Shown here: piece after piece, positions 1 to 7,461 of the stretch
Layout: each line of letters starts with the position of its first letter
How positions within the stretch are numbered: the stretch's first letter is position 1
Origin: Vulcanimicrobiota bacterium
Lineage (GTDB): Bacteria; Vulcanimicrobiota; Vulcanimicrobiia; Vulcanimicrobiales; Vulcanimicrobiaceae
DNA length: 48,468 nt
Direction: 5' to 3'
NCBI GenBank assembly: GCA_019240755.1
Contig: JAFAXS010000005.1
Coordinates: 1 to 48,468, forward strand
Made by a program: the position numbers and the translations under genes
The notes under the pieces: model-generated
Told to the model about the DNA's origin: nothing
The model's database searches: none
The model's input: the letters and a program-made list of their open reading frames with translations, nothing else

Positions 1-107
1 CCGCGTGGCAACGCCGATCATAGTGCCCCCTCCCGATCGCGAAGCTTACTTTCGATTTGTCTGGTCCCCTGTTTTAGCCTCGACCACGCCGGGGGAGAAG
101 TGCTCGT

Positions 108-1040
108 ATGAAAGCCGCCGTCGTCGAGCATCGTGGCCAGTCCGGAACCGTCAAAGAGGTTGCCGCACCGCAGCCCGGACCGCACGACGTGCTCGTGCGC
201 GTCGTCGCGGCCGGCGTGAATCCCATCGATTGGAAGCGTCGCGATCGCCCCGAGTCGCCGTTGCCGCTCGTGCTCGGTCAAGACTTCGCCGGGATTGTCA
301 GCGACGTCGGCGACCGCGTTACGAAATATCGCAAAGGGGAGCGCATCTTTGGAATCTCGCGAGAGCACGGCACGTATGCGCAGTATACGCTCGTGCCGGA
401 AGACGATCGCGCGCAGCCGATCGCAAAGATTCCGGATGACGTCGGGGACGCCGATGCGGCCGCACTCCCCACCGCCGGACTAACGGCGCTCGGAGCGATC
501 GAAACACTCAGCGTATCGAAGGGAACGCCGCTCCTCGTGCTCGGCGCAACGGGCGGCGTCGGCTCATACGCGGTGCAGATCGCGCGCGATCGCGGCGCCC
601 AGATCGTCGGCAGCGCGCGCTCGTCGAACGAAAGCCTGGCGCGTTCGCTCGGAGTCGATAAGTTCGTCGCCTATGACAAAGAAGACGCCGCGGAGCGCCT
701 GCGCGGTAGCGACATCGAAGCGGCGCTGGATCTGGTCGACGACTCCGACGGCATCAAACGCCTCGCCGGCGTCATTCGAGAGGGAGGCCGAATCGTTTCG
801 ACGATCGGCGCGGCGGACGTGGGGTGGTTTGCGACGCGCAAGATCGCCGCAACGAACCTCTATGCCGTCGACACGCCGCAATGGTCGCACGCCGGATTGC
901 GCACGCTCTTGGAACTGGTCGAACAGGGGCGCATCCGCACGATGATCGCCGGCGAAAGGCCGCTCGCCGAAGCCGTGGACGCACTCGAGGAGAGCAAAAG
1001 CGGCTCCGTCGACGGCAAACTCGTTATTACGATCGACTAA
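108..1040 (+). CDS. Zinc-independent MDR/quinone oxidoreductase-like NADP-dependent reductase
   Basis: A 310-residue medium-chain dehydrogenase/reductase. The N-terminal GroES-like catalytic domain spans about residues 1-120, with the family pattern GVNPIDWK near 36-43. The nucleotide-binding fold begins with the glycine-rich GATGGVG at 146-152. The cysteine and histidine ligands of zinc-dependent alcohol dehydrogenases are not seen, so this is closer to quinone oxidoreductase/enoyl reductase members that reduce C=C or quinone bonds with NAD(P)H in the cytoplasm. The ATG at 108 follows a G-rich stretch (GGGGGAG near 90-96) that can serve as ribosome binding site. It converges on the enoyl-CoA hydratase with a 7-base gap. 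The substrate cannot be read from sequence; a role in the adjacent acyl-CoA locus is only possible. Confidence 0.85.
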   Translation: MKAAVVEHRGQSGTVKEVAAPQPGPHDVLVRVVAAGVNPIDWKRRDRPESPLPLVLGQDFAGIVSDVGDRVTKYRKGERIFGISREHGTYAQYTLVPEDDRAQPIAKIPDDVGDADAAALPTAGLTALGAIETLSVSKGTPLLVLGATGGVGSYAVQIARDRGAQIVGSARSSNESLARSLGVDKFVAYDKEDAAERLRGSDIEAALDLVDDSDGIKRLAGVIREGGRIVSTIGAADVGWFATRKIAATNLYAVDTPQWSHAGLRTLLELVEQGRIRTMIAGERPLAEAVDALEESKSGSVDGKLVITID

Positions 1041-1047
1041 TGCGCGG

Positions 1048-1905
1048 TTACTTGTTCTTGAAGCGCGCGACGCGTTTTTCGTTGTAGGCGGCAAGACCTT
1101 CTTTCGCGTCCTCGCTCTTGAACAGCAGCGACTGCAACTCGCGCTCGAGCGCCAGCGCATCTTGGAGCGGAAGCTCCGATCCGGTCTGCACGCTGCGCTT
1201 GATGTGGCCGACCGCCATCGGCGCTTTATTCGGCGAGCAGAACTGCTTCGCGTAATCCGTGATCTGCTCCCGGAACTCTTGCGCGCTGCCTTCGTAGAGA
1301 TCGTTGATCATCCCCCATTCCAGCGCTTGCTCGTAGCTCACCGTCTTACCGGTTGTCATCATCTCGATCGCGCGCGACTTTCCGAGCAATCGCGCGAGAC
1401 GCTGCGTGCCGCCCGTCCCGGGCAGAACGCCGAGGGCGACTTCGGGCAGGCCGATCTTTCCGGCGTCCTTGCGCGCGATGCGGATGTCCGCGGCCATCGC
1501 GATCTCCAGGCCGCCGCCGACGCAGTGGCCGTTGAGCGCGGCGATCACGAGCTTGGGCGTCTGCTCCAGCCGCGCCAGCGTCTCGTTGGCGTGCAGGCAG
1601 AACATGTACTTGAACTCAGGCACCACCTTATTGAGCATCGCGATGTTGGCGCCGGCCGAGAAGAATTTTTCGCCCTTGCCGGTGAGAACGATCACCTCGA
1701 CGTCGCTGTCGAAGCGCGCGTCGAGAATCGCCTCGTCGAGCTGGCGCATCATCTCGTGCGTGTACGTGTTGGCGGGCGGATCGTCCATCTCGACGAACGC
1801 CACGTGTCCGTCTTTCCAATAGTTGATGACGCGCTTGCCGTCGAACGGACGCGCCTCGCGTCCGAAGGGCGTCTGTTGCGTCGCTCCGTTGACAGTCGTG
1901 CTCAT
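1048..1905 (-). CDS. Enoyl-CoA hydratase/isomerase (crotonase family)
   Basis: A 285-residue crotonase-fold protein that would hydrate or isomerise enoyl-CoA esters. Both active-site glutamates are visible, E134 in GGGLEIAMAAD and E155 in GLPEVALGV, and the oxyanion-hole region FFSAGANI lies at 81-88. The ATG at 1905 is chosen because its bases overlap the stop of the upstream epoxidase gene (ATGA), which implies translational coupling; an open frame extending upstream is only antisense to nothing useful and lacks a better start. Placed directly behind a BoxB-like epoxidase, it may act on the ring-epoxide product or on an open-chain intermediate, a role comparable to BoxC or PaaG/PaaF. It is much shorter than true BoxC (about 550 residues). 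Confidence 0.92.
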   Translation of the reverse strand: MSTTVNGATQQTPFGREARPFDGKRVINYWKDGHVAFVEMDDPPANTYTHEMMRQLDEAILDARFDSDVEVIVLTGKGEKFFSAGANIAMLNKVVPEFKYMFCLHANETLARLEQTPKLVIAALNGHCVGGGLEIAMAADIRIARKDAGKIGLPEVALGVLPGTGGTQRLARLLGKSRAIEMMTTGKTVSYEQALEWGMINDLYEGSAQEFREQITDYAKQFCSPNKAPMAVGHIKRSVQTGSELPLQDALALERELQSLLFKSEDAKEGLAAYNEKRVARFKNK

Positions 1906-3023
1906 TGTAAGTTTCCTTTTGGCGCGATCCAGCTGGGGTTCTTCATGAGTTCTTTGAGTTTCGCATCGTCGTCCGTCGTGGGGAGCACGGTCGGCACGTA
2001 CGCGTTCCACTCTTCTTCCGTCAGCCGGTTGCCTTCCACGGTATAGCGCTGGCCCCCGTAGTCGCCGATCTTGCGGTTGAAGCGCATGTCCGGCAGAAAC
2101 AGCTTCGTCCCGCTCGGGTTCACCTCGTTGACGCGCGCGACCGTCGTCTTCGCTTCCTCGTAGAACTGCGTGCGCGCGCGCTCGTTGAGGCGCTCCTTGT
2201 CGGCTCCGTCCGCGGTCTTATCCTCGTCCACCCGGCCTTTGATGCCCCAGGTGTACGCCCACTGGGCCGAGCCGGAATGATCGGTGCCGAAGAGGTCGAG
2301 CGAGCCCGAGAACCATTTATTGTAGTACTTCTGCTGCAGATCCACCGGAATGACGCCGGCTTTCGCGATTCGGCGCAAGCCCGTGATGCCGGTGCCCATG
2401 TGGAACGACTCTTCACGCAGCATCGGACCCATCGACTGGGCGAGCGGCGCGAAACTCGAGTGCGAGAGCATCGTCAGCTGAAACTTGCCGTCGCGGTCCA
2501 TGAAGTTCGTGTACGCGAAGAAGTCGAGCCAGTGCGTCACGTCTTCGTTGAAGGCGTTGAGCAGACGATTCTTCTTCCCGAAGGCGCGCCGCTCGAGCAT
2601 CTTCTGTGCTTCGATCTTTCCCTCGCTGCCGAAGTGCTCGACCATCAGGTGACACATCTGGTAGCCATGCCGCGTCTCCTCGACCATGATGCGCACCAGC
2701 GAGGCGAGGTCGTACTCGGTCGGCGCGTTGTTTACGAGGAAACGTTGCTGCTCGTTCGAGGCAAACTCCGTATCGCCCTGATAGACGATCATGTTCAGCA
2801 CCGCGTCACGCATACGCTGATCCGGGATCTCCCGAACCCGCTCCCAGCGGCGCTCACCCTTGAAATCGCCGAAGTAAATCTCCGGCGTCGGCAGCTCGCC
2901 GTACTTCGCCTCAAACTGATATCCGGGCATGAACCGGTCGACGAGCTCTCGATCGAGGCCGATATCGCGCCTCCACTCGTCGAGCATGCCGATCCAGTCG
3001 TCAAACGTCGAAACGCGATTCAC
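1902..3023 (-). CDS. boxB: BoxB-like diiron benzoyl-CoA/aryl-CoA epoxidase
   Basis: A 373-residue ferritin-like diiron oxygenase resembling BoxB, which epoxidises benzoyl-CoA in the aerobic hybrid pathway. With the start used here, the candidate iron ligands are E86 (in GDTE), E116 and H119 (EExRH), D176 (in MDRDGKFQL) and E205 and H208 (EESFH). Their order and spacing match the six ligands I recall for BoxB to within one residue. The GTG at 3023 is preferred: it follows GGAAGG with 5 bases spacing, while the farther TTG at 3104 lies inside the promoter -35 box. The protein lacks about 30 N-terminal residues and some C-terminal length relative to typical BoxB (about 470). No BoxA reductase is nearby, so the electron donor and exact substrate are unknown; PaaA-like function is the alternative. 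Confidence 0.82.
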   Translation of the reverse strand: MNRVSTFDDWIGMLDEWRRDIGLDRELVDRFMPGYQFEAKYGELPTPEIYFGDFKGERRWERVREIPDQRMRDAVLNMIVYQGDTEFASNEQQRFLVNNAPTEYDLASLVRIMVEETRHGYQMCHLMVEHFGSEGKIEAQKMLERRAFGKKNRLLNAFNEDVTHWLDFFAYTNFMDRDGKFQLTMLSHSSFAPLAQSMGPMLREESFHMGTGITGLRRIAKAGVIPVDLQQKYYNKWFSGSLDLFGTDHSGSAQWAYTWGIKGRVDEDKTADGADKERLNERARTQFYEEAKTTVARVNEVNPSGTKLFLPDMRFNRKIGDYGGQRYTVEGNRLTEEEWNAYVPTVLPTTDDDAKLKELMKNPSWIAPKGNLQ

Positions 3024-3051
3024 AGTCACCTTCCACAAATGTAACGGATTT

Positions 3052-3080
3052 TTGTCGGTCGTCAGGAATATCGTTATATT
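3052..3080 (+). promoter_or_regulatory. Sigma-70-type promoter of the paaX-like gene
   Basis: On the plus strand TTGTCG (3052-3057) and TATATT (3075-3080) are separated by 17 bases. The -10 box occupies almost the same bases as the -10 of the opposing epoxidase promoter, so the two polymerases would face and exclude each other. The predicted start near 3087 leaves a leader of about 20 bases with GGAGG at 3094-3098 before the TTG start at 3108. Confidence 0.6.
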
Positions 3081-3104
3081 AGGCCTCGGCTTCGGAGGTG
3101 TCAA
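3076..3104 (-). promoter_or_regulatory. Sigma-70-type promoter of the epoxidase operon
   Basis: Read on the minus strand, a perfect -35 TTGACA (3104-3099) and a -10 TAATAT (3081-3076) are separated by exactly 17 bases. Transcription would begin near 3069, upstream of the GTG start at 3023. A short inverted repeat AATAT-N4-ATATT (3067-3080) covers the -10 and start site and could be part of an operator. PaaX proteins typically repress such adjacent promoters; binding here is inferred. Confidence 0.75.
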
Positions 3105-3107
3105 CCC

Positions 3108-3983
3108 TTGACTTCACCGGCTTCGGCGGCGCCCGCAGAAGCGGCTAAGCGCAGCGTCGCTCGGCCGAGTTCCTTCATCTTTACACTCTACGGCGACGTG
3201 GTCGCGCGTTCCGGAGGAAGCGGCTGGCTGCGGGTCGGCGCGCTGATCCAAATCATGGGAGCATTCGGACTTTCGGCGCCCGCGGTGCGCCAGGCCGTCT
3301 CGCGGATGAGCCGCCAAGGCTGGCTGCGGGCACGGCGCGAGAGGGCACGAGCGTATTACGCGGTGACGGAGCGCGGCAGCCGGCGCATCGCGGAGCTGAG
3401 CCCGCGGATCTATGGGCCGATCATCGAGTGGGACGGCCGCTGGCGAGTTCTCGATTATGCCATCGGCGAAGCGCACCGCAAGCGCCGCGAGAGCCTGCGC
3501 AAGGAGTTGAGCGTTTTGGGCTGGGGAGTTCTGTCGCCCTCAACTTGGATCTCGCCGGCCGACACACTGGAAGCGGCGCGCGAGGCCGCTCGCACGACGG
3601 AGACCCTCCACGCCGTGGCGCTCTTCGAGAGCGTCTACCGGGGACCGCTCTCCGATCGGGAGCTGCTCGAACGCTGTTGGGACGTGCAGTCGATCGCGCT
3701 CGCGTACCGTGGATTTATCGCTCGGTACGCTCCTCGCTTAGAGCACGAACGAACTACCGCGGCGCTTGGCGACCAAGCCGCATTGGTCGAGCGTCTGTGG
3801 CTCGTTCACGACTATCGCAAGTTCGCGTACATAGACCCGGGCCTGCCGAGCGAACTTCTGCCGGCGCATTGGCCTGGCACGGCAGCGGCGTCGCTCTTTC
3901 GGGAATATTACGTTGCGCTCGAAACCAAATCGCAACGATACTTTCATCTCTGCGCTGGCGAGGCAAACGGGGGGAGCGGTTGA
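3108..3983 (+). CDS. paaX: PaaX-family transcriptional repressor
   Basis: A 291-residue protein with the PaaX layout: an N-terminal winged helix (about residues 20-95, including the FGLSAPAVRQAVSRMSRQGW helix-turn-helix), then the PaaX central and C-terminal domains (about 100-280). PaaX proteins repress phenylacetate-type catabolic operons and are released by an aryl-CoA such as phenylacetyl-CoA. The TTG start follows GGAGG by 9 bases. It is divergent from the BoxB-like operon and shares overlapping promoter elements with it, so control of that operon plus autoregulation is likely. Which aryl-CoA is sensed is not visible. Confidence 0.9.
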   Translation: MTSPASAAPAEAAKRSVARPSSFIFTLYGDVVARSGGSGWLRVGALIQIMGAFGLSAPAVRQAVSRMSRQGWLRARRERARAYYAVTERGSRRIAELSPRIYGPIIEWDGRWRVLDYAIGEAHRKRRESLRKELSVLGWGVLSPSTWISPADTLEAAREAARTTETLHAVALFESVYRGPLSDRELLERCWDVQSIALAYRGFIARYAPRLEHERTTAALGDQAALVERLWLVHDYRKFAYIDPGLPSELLPAHWPGTAAASLFREYYVALETKSQRYFHLCAGEANGGSG

Positions 3984-4003
3984 GGCGTCGAAGGCCCGCG
4001 CCC

Positions 4004-4402
4004 ATGCCAAAACGCTTCCTCGTTATTCTTGCGATCGTTGCCATGGCGGTTGCGGCCTGCCACAGCAACTCCGCCTCGGTCTCGCCGCCTGGGCCGTCGA
4101 GCTCGCCGAGCACCCCGAGCCCCGATCCTTCAATTAAGAAGACCAGCGTTTTGGTGACGGTCTTCGGGACGCCCGCGCCGGGAGTTCCCGTTCAAGAGTC
4201 CACGCCGAAATCTACGTCGAGCCCTCGTCCCGGTGAGCCCTTCGAAACGATAAAGACCAATGCGAAGGGCGTGGCCCACTTCTATCATCTGGATCCCGAC
4301 AGTTATTACTGCTGGGTGGCGCTGCTCGGCCCACATCAAAAGTCATCGCAATGCGGCAGTTGGGCGCTCTGGCAACACAGCCAAATCATCCTGGGAACCT
4401 GA
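4004..4402 (+). CDS. Small secreted lipoprotein with Cna_B/carboxypeptidase-regulatory-like domain
   Basis: A 132-residue predicted lipoprotein. The N-terminus has a positively charged start, a hydrophobic stretch and a lipobox-like VAAC with the acceptor cysteine at residue 19. A low-complexity Ser/Pro/Thr linker follows (about 20-45). The remainder looks like a small beta-sandwich with the pattern 'TNAKGVAHFYHLDPDSYYCWV' in part (residues about 84-104), reminiscent of prealbumin/Cna_B-type domains. Two cysteines near the end could form a disulfide. The function is unknown. It starts 20 bases after the paaX-like gene and could be cotranscribed. Confidence 0.65.
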   Translation: MPKRFLVILAIVAMAVAACHSNSASVSPPGPSSSPSTPSPDPSIKKTSVLVTVFGTPAPGVPVQESTPKSTSSPRPGEPFETIKTNAKGVAHFYHLDPDSYYCWVALLGPHQKSSQCGSWALWQHSQIILGT

Positions 4403-4421
4403 GGTCCCCTAACCGAAACGC

Positions 4422-4751
4422 TCAGCCGTTATCGTCGTCGTGAAGGTGCAGATGGCAGCCGTCTTCGGCCTCTGACAACACGTCGCGCGCTTCCGCCAAG
4501 ACTGCGTGCGAGAGCGGCCGGCTCGGCCGCTCGATAGAGCCCTCTTCGGCGAGAAAATCCACCTCGGTCCAGTCTTCCCAAGTCTCCAGCGGCTCGCCCT
4601 CGACCGTCGCGGGAAAGCGGACGCAAAATCCTTGATCGAGGTGCAGGCCGACGATGGTGACTTCAGTGCCGCGAGGAAAGTAGGTTCCGTCCTTCCACAG
4701 GGTTCCATAGGTGGTGCTGTACTGCTGCCCGATCTTCAGCGCTTCTCGCAT
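4422..4751 (-). CDS. Small acidic protein of unknown function
   Basis: A 109-residue protein I do not recognise. It has an aromatic and glycine-rich N-terminal half (YSTTYGTLWKDGTYFPRGTE), an acidic middle (ETWEDWTEVDFLAEEG) and a His/Asp-rich tail (CHLHLHDDDNG) that might bind metal. No signal peptide or membrane segment is seen, so it is probably cytoplasmic. It begins 8 bases after the stop of the aldehyde dehydrogenase gene on the same strand and is therefore likely the last gene of the dehydrogenase-thiolase-ALDH operon. Other minus-strand frames across the same bases look like shadows, because only this frame has ordinary protein composition. Confidence 0.65.
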   Translation of the reverse strand: MREALKIGQQYSTTYGTLWKDGTYFPRGTEVTIVGLHLDQGFCVRFPATVEGEPLETWEDWTEVDFLAEEGSIERPSRPLSHAVLAEARDVLSEAEDGCHLHLHDDDNG

Positions 4752-4759
4752 ACGTACGC

Positions 4760-6253
4760 CTATACCCCAAATGGATTCATCGGTTTCTCGCCGATGTACG
4801 TCAGCACGCTTTTCGTCTCGGTGTAGAGTCGCATCGTTTCCATGCCGAGCTCTCGCCCGTATCCGGACTGCTTATATCCGCCAAACGGCACGCCGGGAAA
4901 TACCGCGTACGGCGTGTTGATGGCGACCGAGCCGCTGCGGATCGCTCGAGCGACGCGATTCGCCCGGCCGAGGTTCGTCGTCCAGACGCTGGCGGCAAGG
5001 CCGTACTCGCTGGCGTTGGCGATCGCGATTGCTTCCGCTTCATCCGAAAAACGAGTGAAGGTTGCGACCGGTCCGAAAACCTCTTCCTGCGCGATGCGAT
5101 GCGTGCTCTGAGCTTCAAACGCCGTCGGACTCCAGAACATCCCCGATGCCAACGCACCCTCCATCGCGGCGGCCTCGCCGCCGAAGAGCGCGCGGGCGCC
5201 CTCAGTTCGCGCGACGTCGCAATAGCTGCGAATCTTTTCGAATTGATCCCGCACCGTGATCGCGCCGATCTGCGTCTGGGGATCTTGCGGGTCGCCGACG
5301 CGAAGCCGCGCGGCCTTTTCCGAAAAACTCCCTACGAAGCGATCGAAGATCGCGGATTGCACCAAGATGCGCGAACGTGCCTCGCAACACTGGCCCGCGT
5401 TGTAGTAGACGCCGTATAAAGCGCCGGCGACCGCTGCATCTACGTCGGCGTCGTCGAACACGACGGACGGCGACTTACCGCCAAGCTCCAACGTCACGCG
5501 CTTCAGAGTAGCGGCTGCAGCGGCGGCGACGCTCTTTCCCGTAGCCGTCGAACCGGTAAAGGCGATTTTATCCACGTCGGCATGTTCGACGAGCCACGCG
5601 CCGATCGGATCCGACGCGCCCGTCACGACGTTGAGCACGCCCTCTGGAAGCCCCGCCTCCAGCGCGATTTCGCCGAGCGCGATCGCCGTCAGCGGCGTGA
5701 CGGATGACGGCTTGAGAACGATCGTGCACCCCGTCGCGAGCGCCGGCGCAACCTTCCAGGATGCCAGCAAGAGCGGAAAGTTCCACGGAACGATCGCGCC
5801 GACGACGCCGACCGGCTCGCGAACCGTGCTCGCCAAATAGGTCGGCAACGGCGGCGGCATCGTTTCGCCGTAATTCTTGGTCGCCGCGCCCGCATAGAAC
5901 TCGAAGCAGTCGACGATCGCGCCCAACTCGCCCTTGGCCGTCGCAATCGCCTTACCGTTGTCGCGCACTTCGAGCGCTGCGATCTCCGCGCTGCGCTCCG
6001 AGATCAGCTGCGCCATCTTGTAGATGATCTTCGCGCGGCGCGACGCCGCCATCGTCGGCCATTTTCCACCGTCGAAGGCGCGCCGTGCCGCGGCGACCGC
6101 CGCATTCAGGTCGTCACGCGTCGCATCAGCAACGTCGGCGAGCTTCTGTCCGGTCGCCGGATTGAAGTCTTCGAAGGTGCGGCCGTCGCCGGCGTGGCGC
6201 CACGCGTTGCCGATGAAGAGCTGCGCTTTTGTTGCCTCGACCAAGGTGCTCAT
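4760..6253 (-). CDS. NAD(P)-dependent aldehyde dehydrogenase
   Basis: A 497-residue aldehyde dehydrogenase that oxidises an aldehyde to the acid. The cofactor region PWNFP is at 156-160 and GSTATGK at 234-240. The general base E256 sits in LELGGKSP and the catalytic cysteine is C290 in NAGQCCEARSR. Family length is normal. The ATG at 6253 overlaps the stop of the thiolase gene (ATGA), indicating coupling. In this context the likely substrate is an aldehyde released during aromatic or acyl-CoA breakdown, for example an aromatic aldehyde or a semialdehyde; it lacks the hydratase domain of PaaZ. Substrate assignment is inference from the operon only. Confidence 0.93.
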   Translation of the reverse strand: MSTLVEATKAQLFIGNAWRHAGDGRTFEDFNPATGQKLADVADATRDDLNAAVAAARRAFDGGKWPTMAASRRAKIIYKMAQLISERSAEIAALEVRDNGKAIATAKGELGAIVDCFEFYAGAATKNYGETMPPPLPTYLASTVREPVGVVGAIVPWNFPLLLASWKVAPALATGCTIVLKPSSVTPLTAIALGEIALEAGLPEGVLNVVTGASDPIGAWLVEHADVDKIAFTGSTATGKSVAAAAAATLKRVTLELGGKSPSVVFDDADVDAAVAGALYGVYYNAGQCCEARSRILVQSAIFDRFVGSFSEKAARLRVGDPQDPQTQIGAITVRDQFEKIRSYCDVARTEGARALFGGEAAAMEGALASGMFWSPTAFEAQSTHRIAQEEVFGPVATFTRFSDEAEAIAIANASEYGLAASVWTTNLGRANRVARAIRSGSVAINTPYAVFPGVPFGGYKQSGYGRELGMETMRLYTETKSVLTYIGEKPMNPFGV

Positions 6254-7461
6254 GCGGCTGCGTTCTCCTCGATGCGCTCGAATACCGTTGCAATGCCCTG
6301 CCCCACGCCGATGCACATCGTCGCCAGCGCAAAGCGGCCCCGCCGCCGGCGCAGTTCGTGCAGCAGCGTCGTCGCGATGCGCGCGCCGCTTGCGCCCAGA
6401 GGGTGACCGAGTGCGATCGCTCCACCGTTCACGTTGGTGCGCTGCCCGTCAAATCCCAGATCGCGCATGCACGCGATTGCCTGCGATGCGAACGCCTCGT
6501 TGATTTCGATCAAGTCGAGCTGCCCCACGTCGATTGTCGCATTCGCGAGCGCCTTGCGCACTGCGCGGATTGGTCCCAAGCCCATCAGGTCCGGCGCCAC
6601 GCCAGCCGACGCGCACGCCACGATCCGCGCCATGGGAGAGAGTCCCATTCGCCGCGCGACCGCCGCCTCGCAGAGCAGCAACGCGGCCGAACCGTCGTTG
6701 ATGCCGGACGAGTTTCCGGCGGTTACAGTGCCGTCGCTCGCAAATGCCGGAGCGAGCCTGCCCAAGCGCTCCATCGTCGTGTCGGGACGCGGATGCTCGT
6801 CGCGCGTGACCACTCGCCGCTCCTTCTCGCCTACAATCTCCACGGGCACTATCTCATCCGCGAACGCGCCCCGCGCCGTGGCGTCGTTGCACTTCATTTG
6901 AGACTCGTACGCAAAGCGGTCTTGCTCGGCCCGGTCGATCGCGTAGCGTTGAGCGACGCGCTCGGCGGTCTCGCCAAGAGATATCGTATACTCGGTGGGC
7001 ATTCTGGGATTGACCATGCGCCAGCCAAGCACGGTATCGAAGATGCGCTGGTGCCGGGCGAACGCCGCTTCCGCTTTGGGCAACACGTACGGCGCCCGCG
7101 TCATGGACTCGACGCCGCCGGCGACCATTACGTCGCCTTCGCCGAATGCGATGGCCTGCGCCGCCGAATTGATCGCCTGAAGGCTCGAACCGCAGAGCCG
7201 GTTCACCGTCACGCCCGGAACTTCAACCGGCCAGCCGGCGAGCAACACCGCCATGCGGGCGACGTTGCGATTATCTTCGCCGCTCTGATTCGCCGCGCCC
7301 AAATAGACGTCGTCTATCGCGTCCGGCGCAATCGCCGTTCGATCGACGAGCGCACGGAGCGTCACCGCCGCCAAGTCGTCGGGGCGCACTCCGGCGAGCA
7401 CTCCGCCGACGCGGCCGATCGGCGTTCGTACGGCGTCGATCACCCAAACGTCACGCTTCAT
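6250..7461 (-). CDS. Acetyl-CoA acyltransferase (PaaJ/PcaF-like thiolase)
   Basis: A 403-residue thiolase II-fold enzyme. The acyl-accepting cysteine is C90 in VNRLCGSSLQA, and the second pair is H353 in GHPLGASG and C383 in MCIGVGQG, with NEAF at 321-324. Length and motifs match degradative thiolases such as beta-ketoadipyl-CoA thiolase. The start at 7461 (MKRDVWVIDAVRTP) gives the standard N-terminus and overlaps the preceding dehydrogenase gene by 11 bases. It would cleave a 3-oxoacyl-CoA to acetyl-CoA and a shortened acyl-CoA, the step after the neighbouring 3-hydroxyacyl-CoA dehydrogenase. Degradation of 3-oxoadipyl-CoA is the favoured guess given the BoxB/PaaX genes. Confidence 0.93.
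   Translation of the reverse strand: MKRDVWVIDAVRTPIGRVGGVLAGVRPDDLAAVTLRALVDRTAIAPDAIDDVYLGAANQSGEDNRNVARMAVLLAGWPVEVPGVTVNRLCGSSLQAINSAAQAIAFGEGDVMVAGGVESMTRAPYVLPKAEAAFARHQRIFDTVLGWRMVNPRMPTEYTISLGETAERVAQRYAIDRAEQDRFAYESQMKCNDATARGAFADEIVPVEIVGEKERRVVTRDEHPRPDTTMERLGRLAPAFASDGTVTAGNSSGINDGSAALLLCEAAVARRMGLSPMARIVACASAGVAPDLMGLGPIRAVRKALANATIDVGQLDLIEINEAFASQAIACMRDLGFDGQRTNVNGGAIALGHPLGASGARIATTLLHELRRRRGRFALATMCIGVGQGIATVFERIEENAAA

Noticed and set aside
1-107. Possible gene or promoter at the left edge
   Set aside because: No convincing coding frame or -35/-10 pair; frames crossing into the oxidoreductase gene are shadows.
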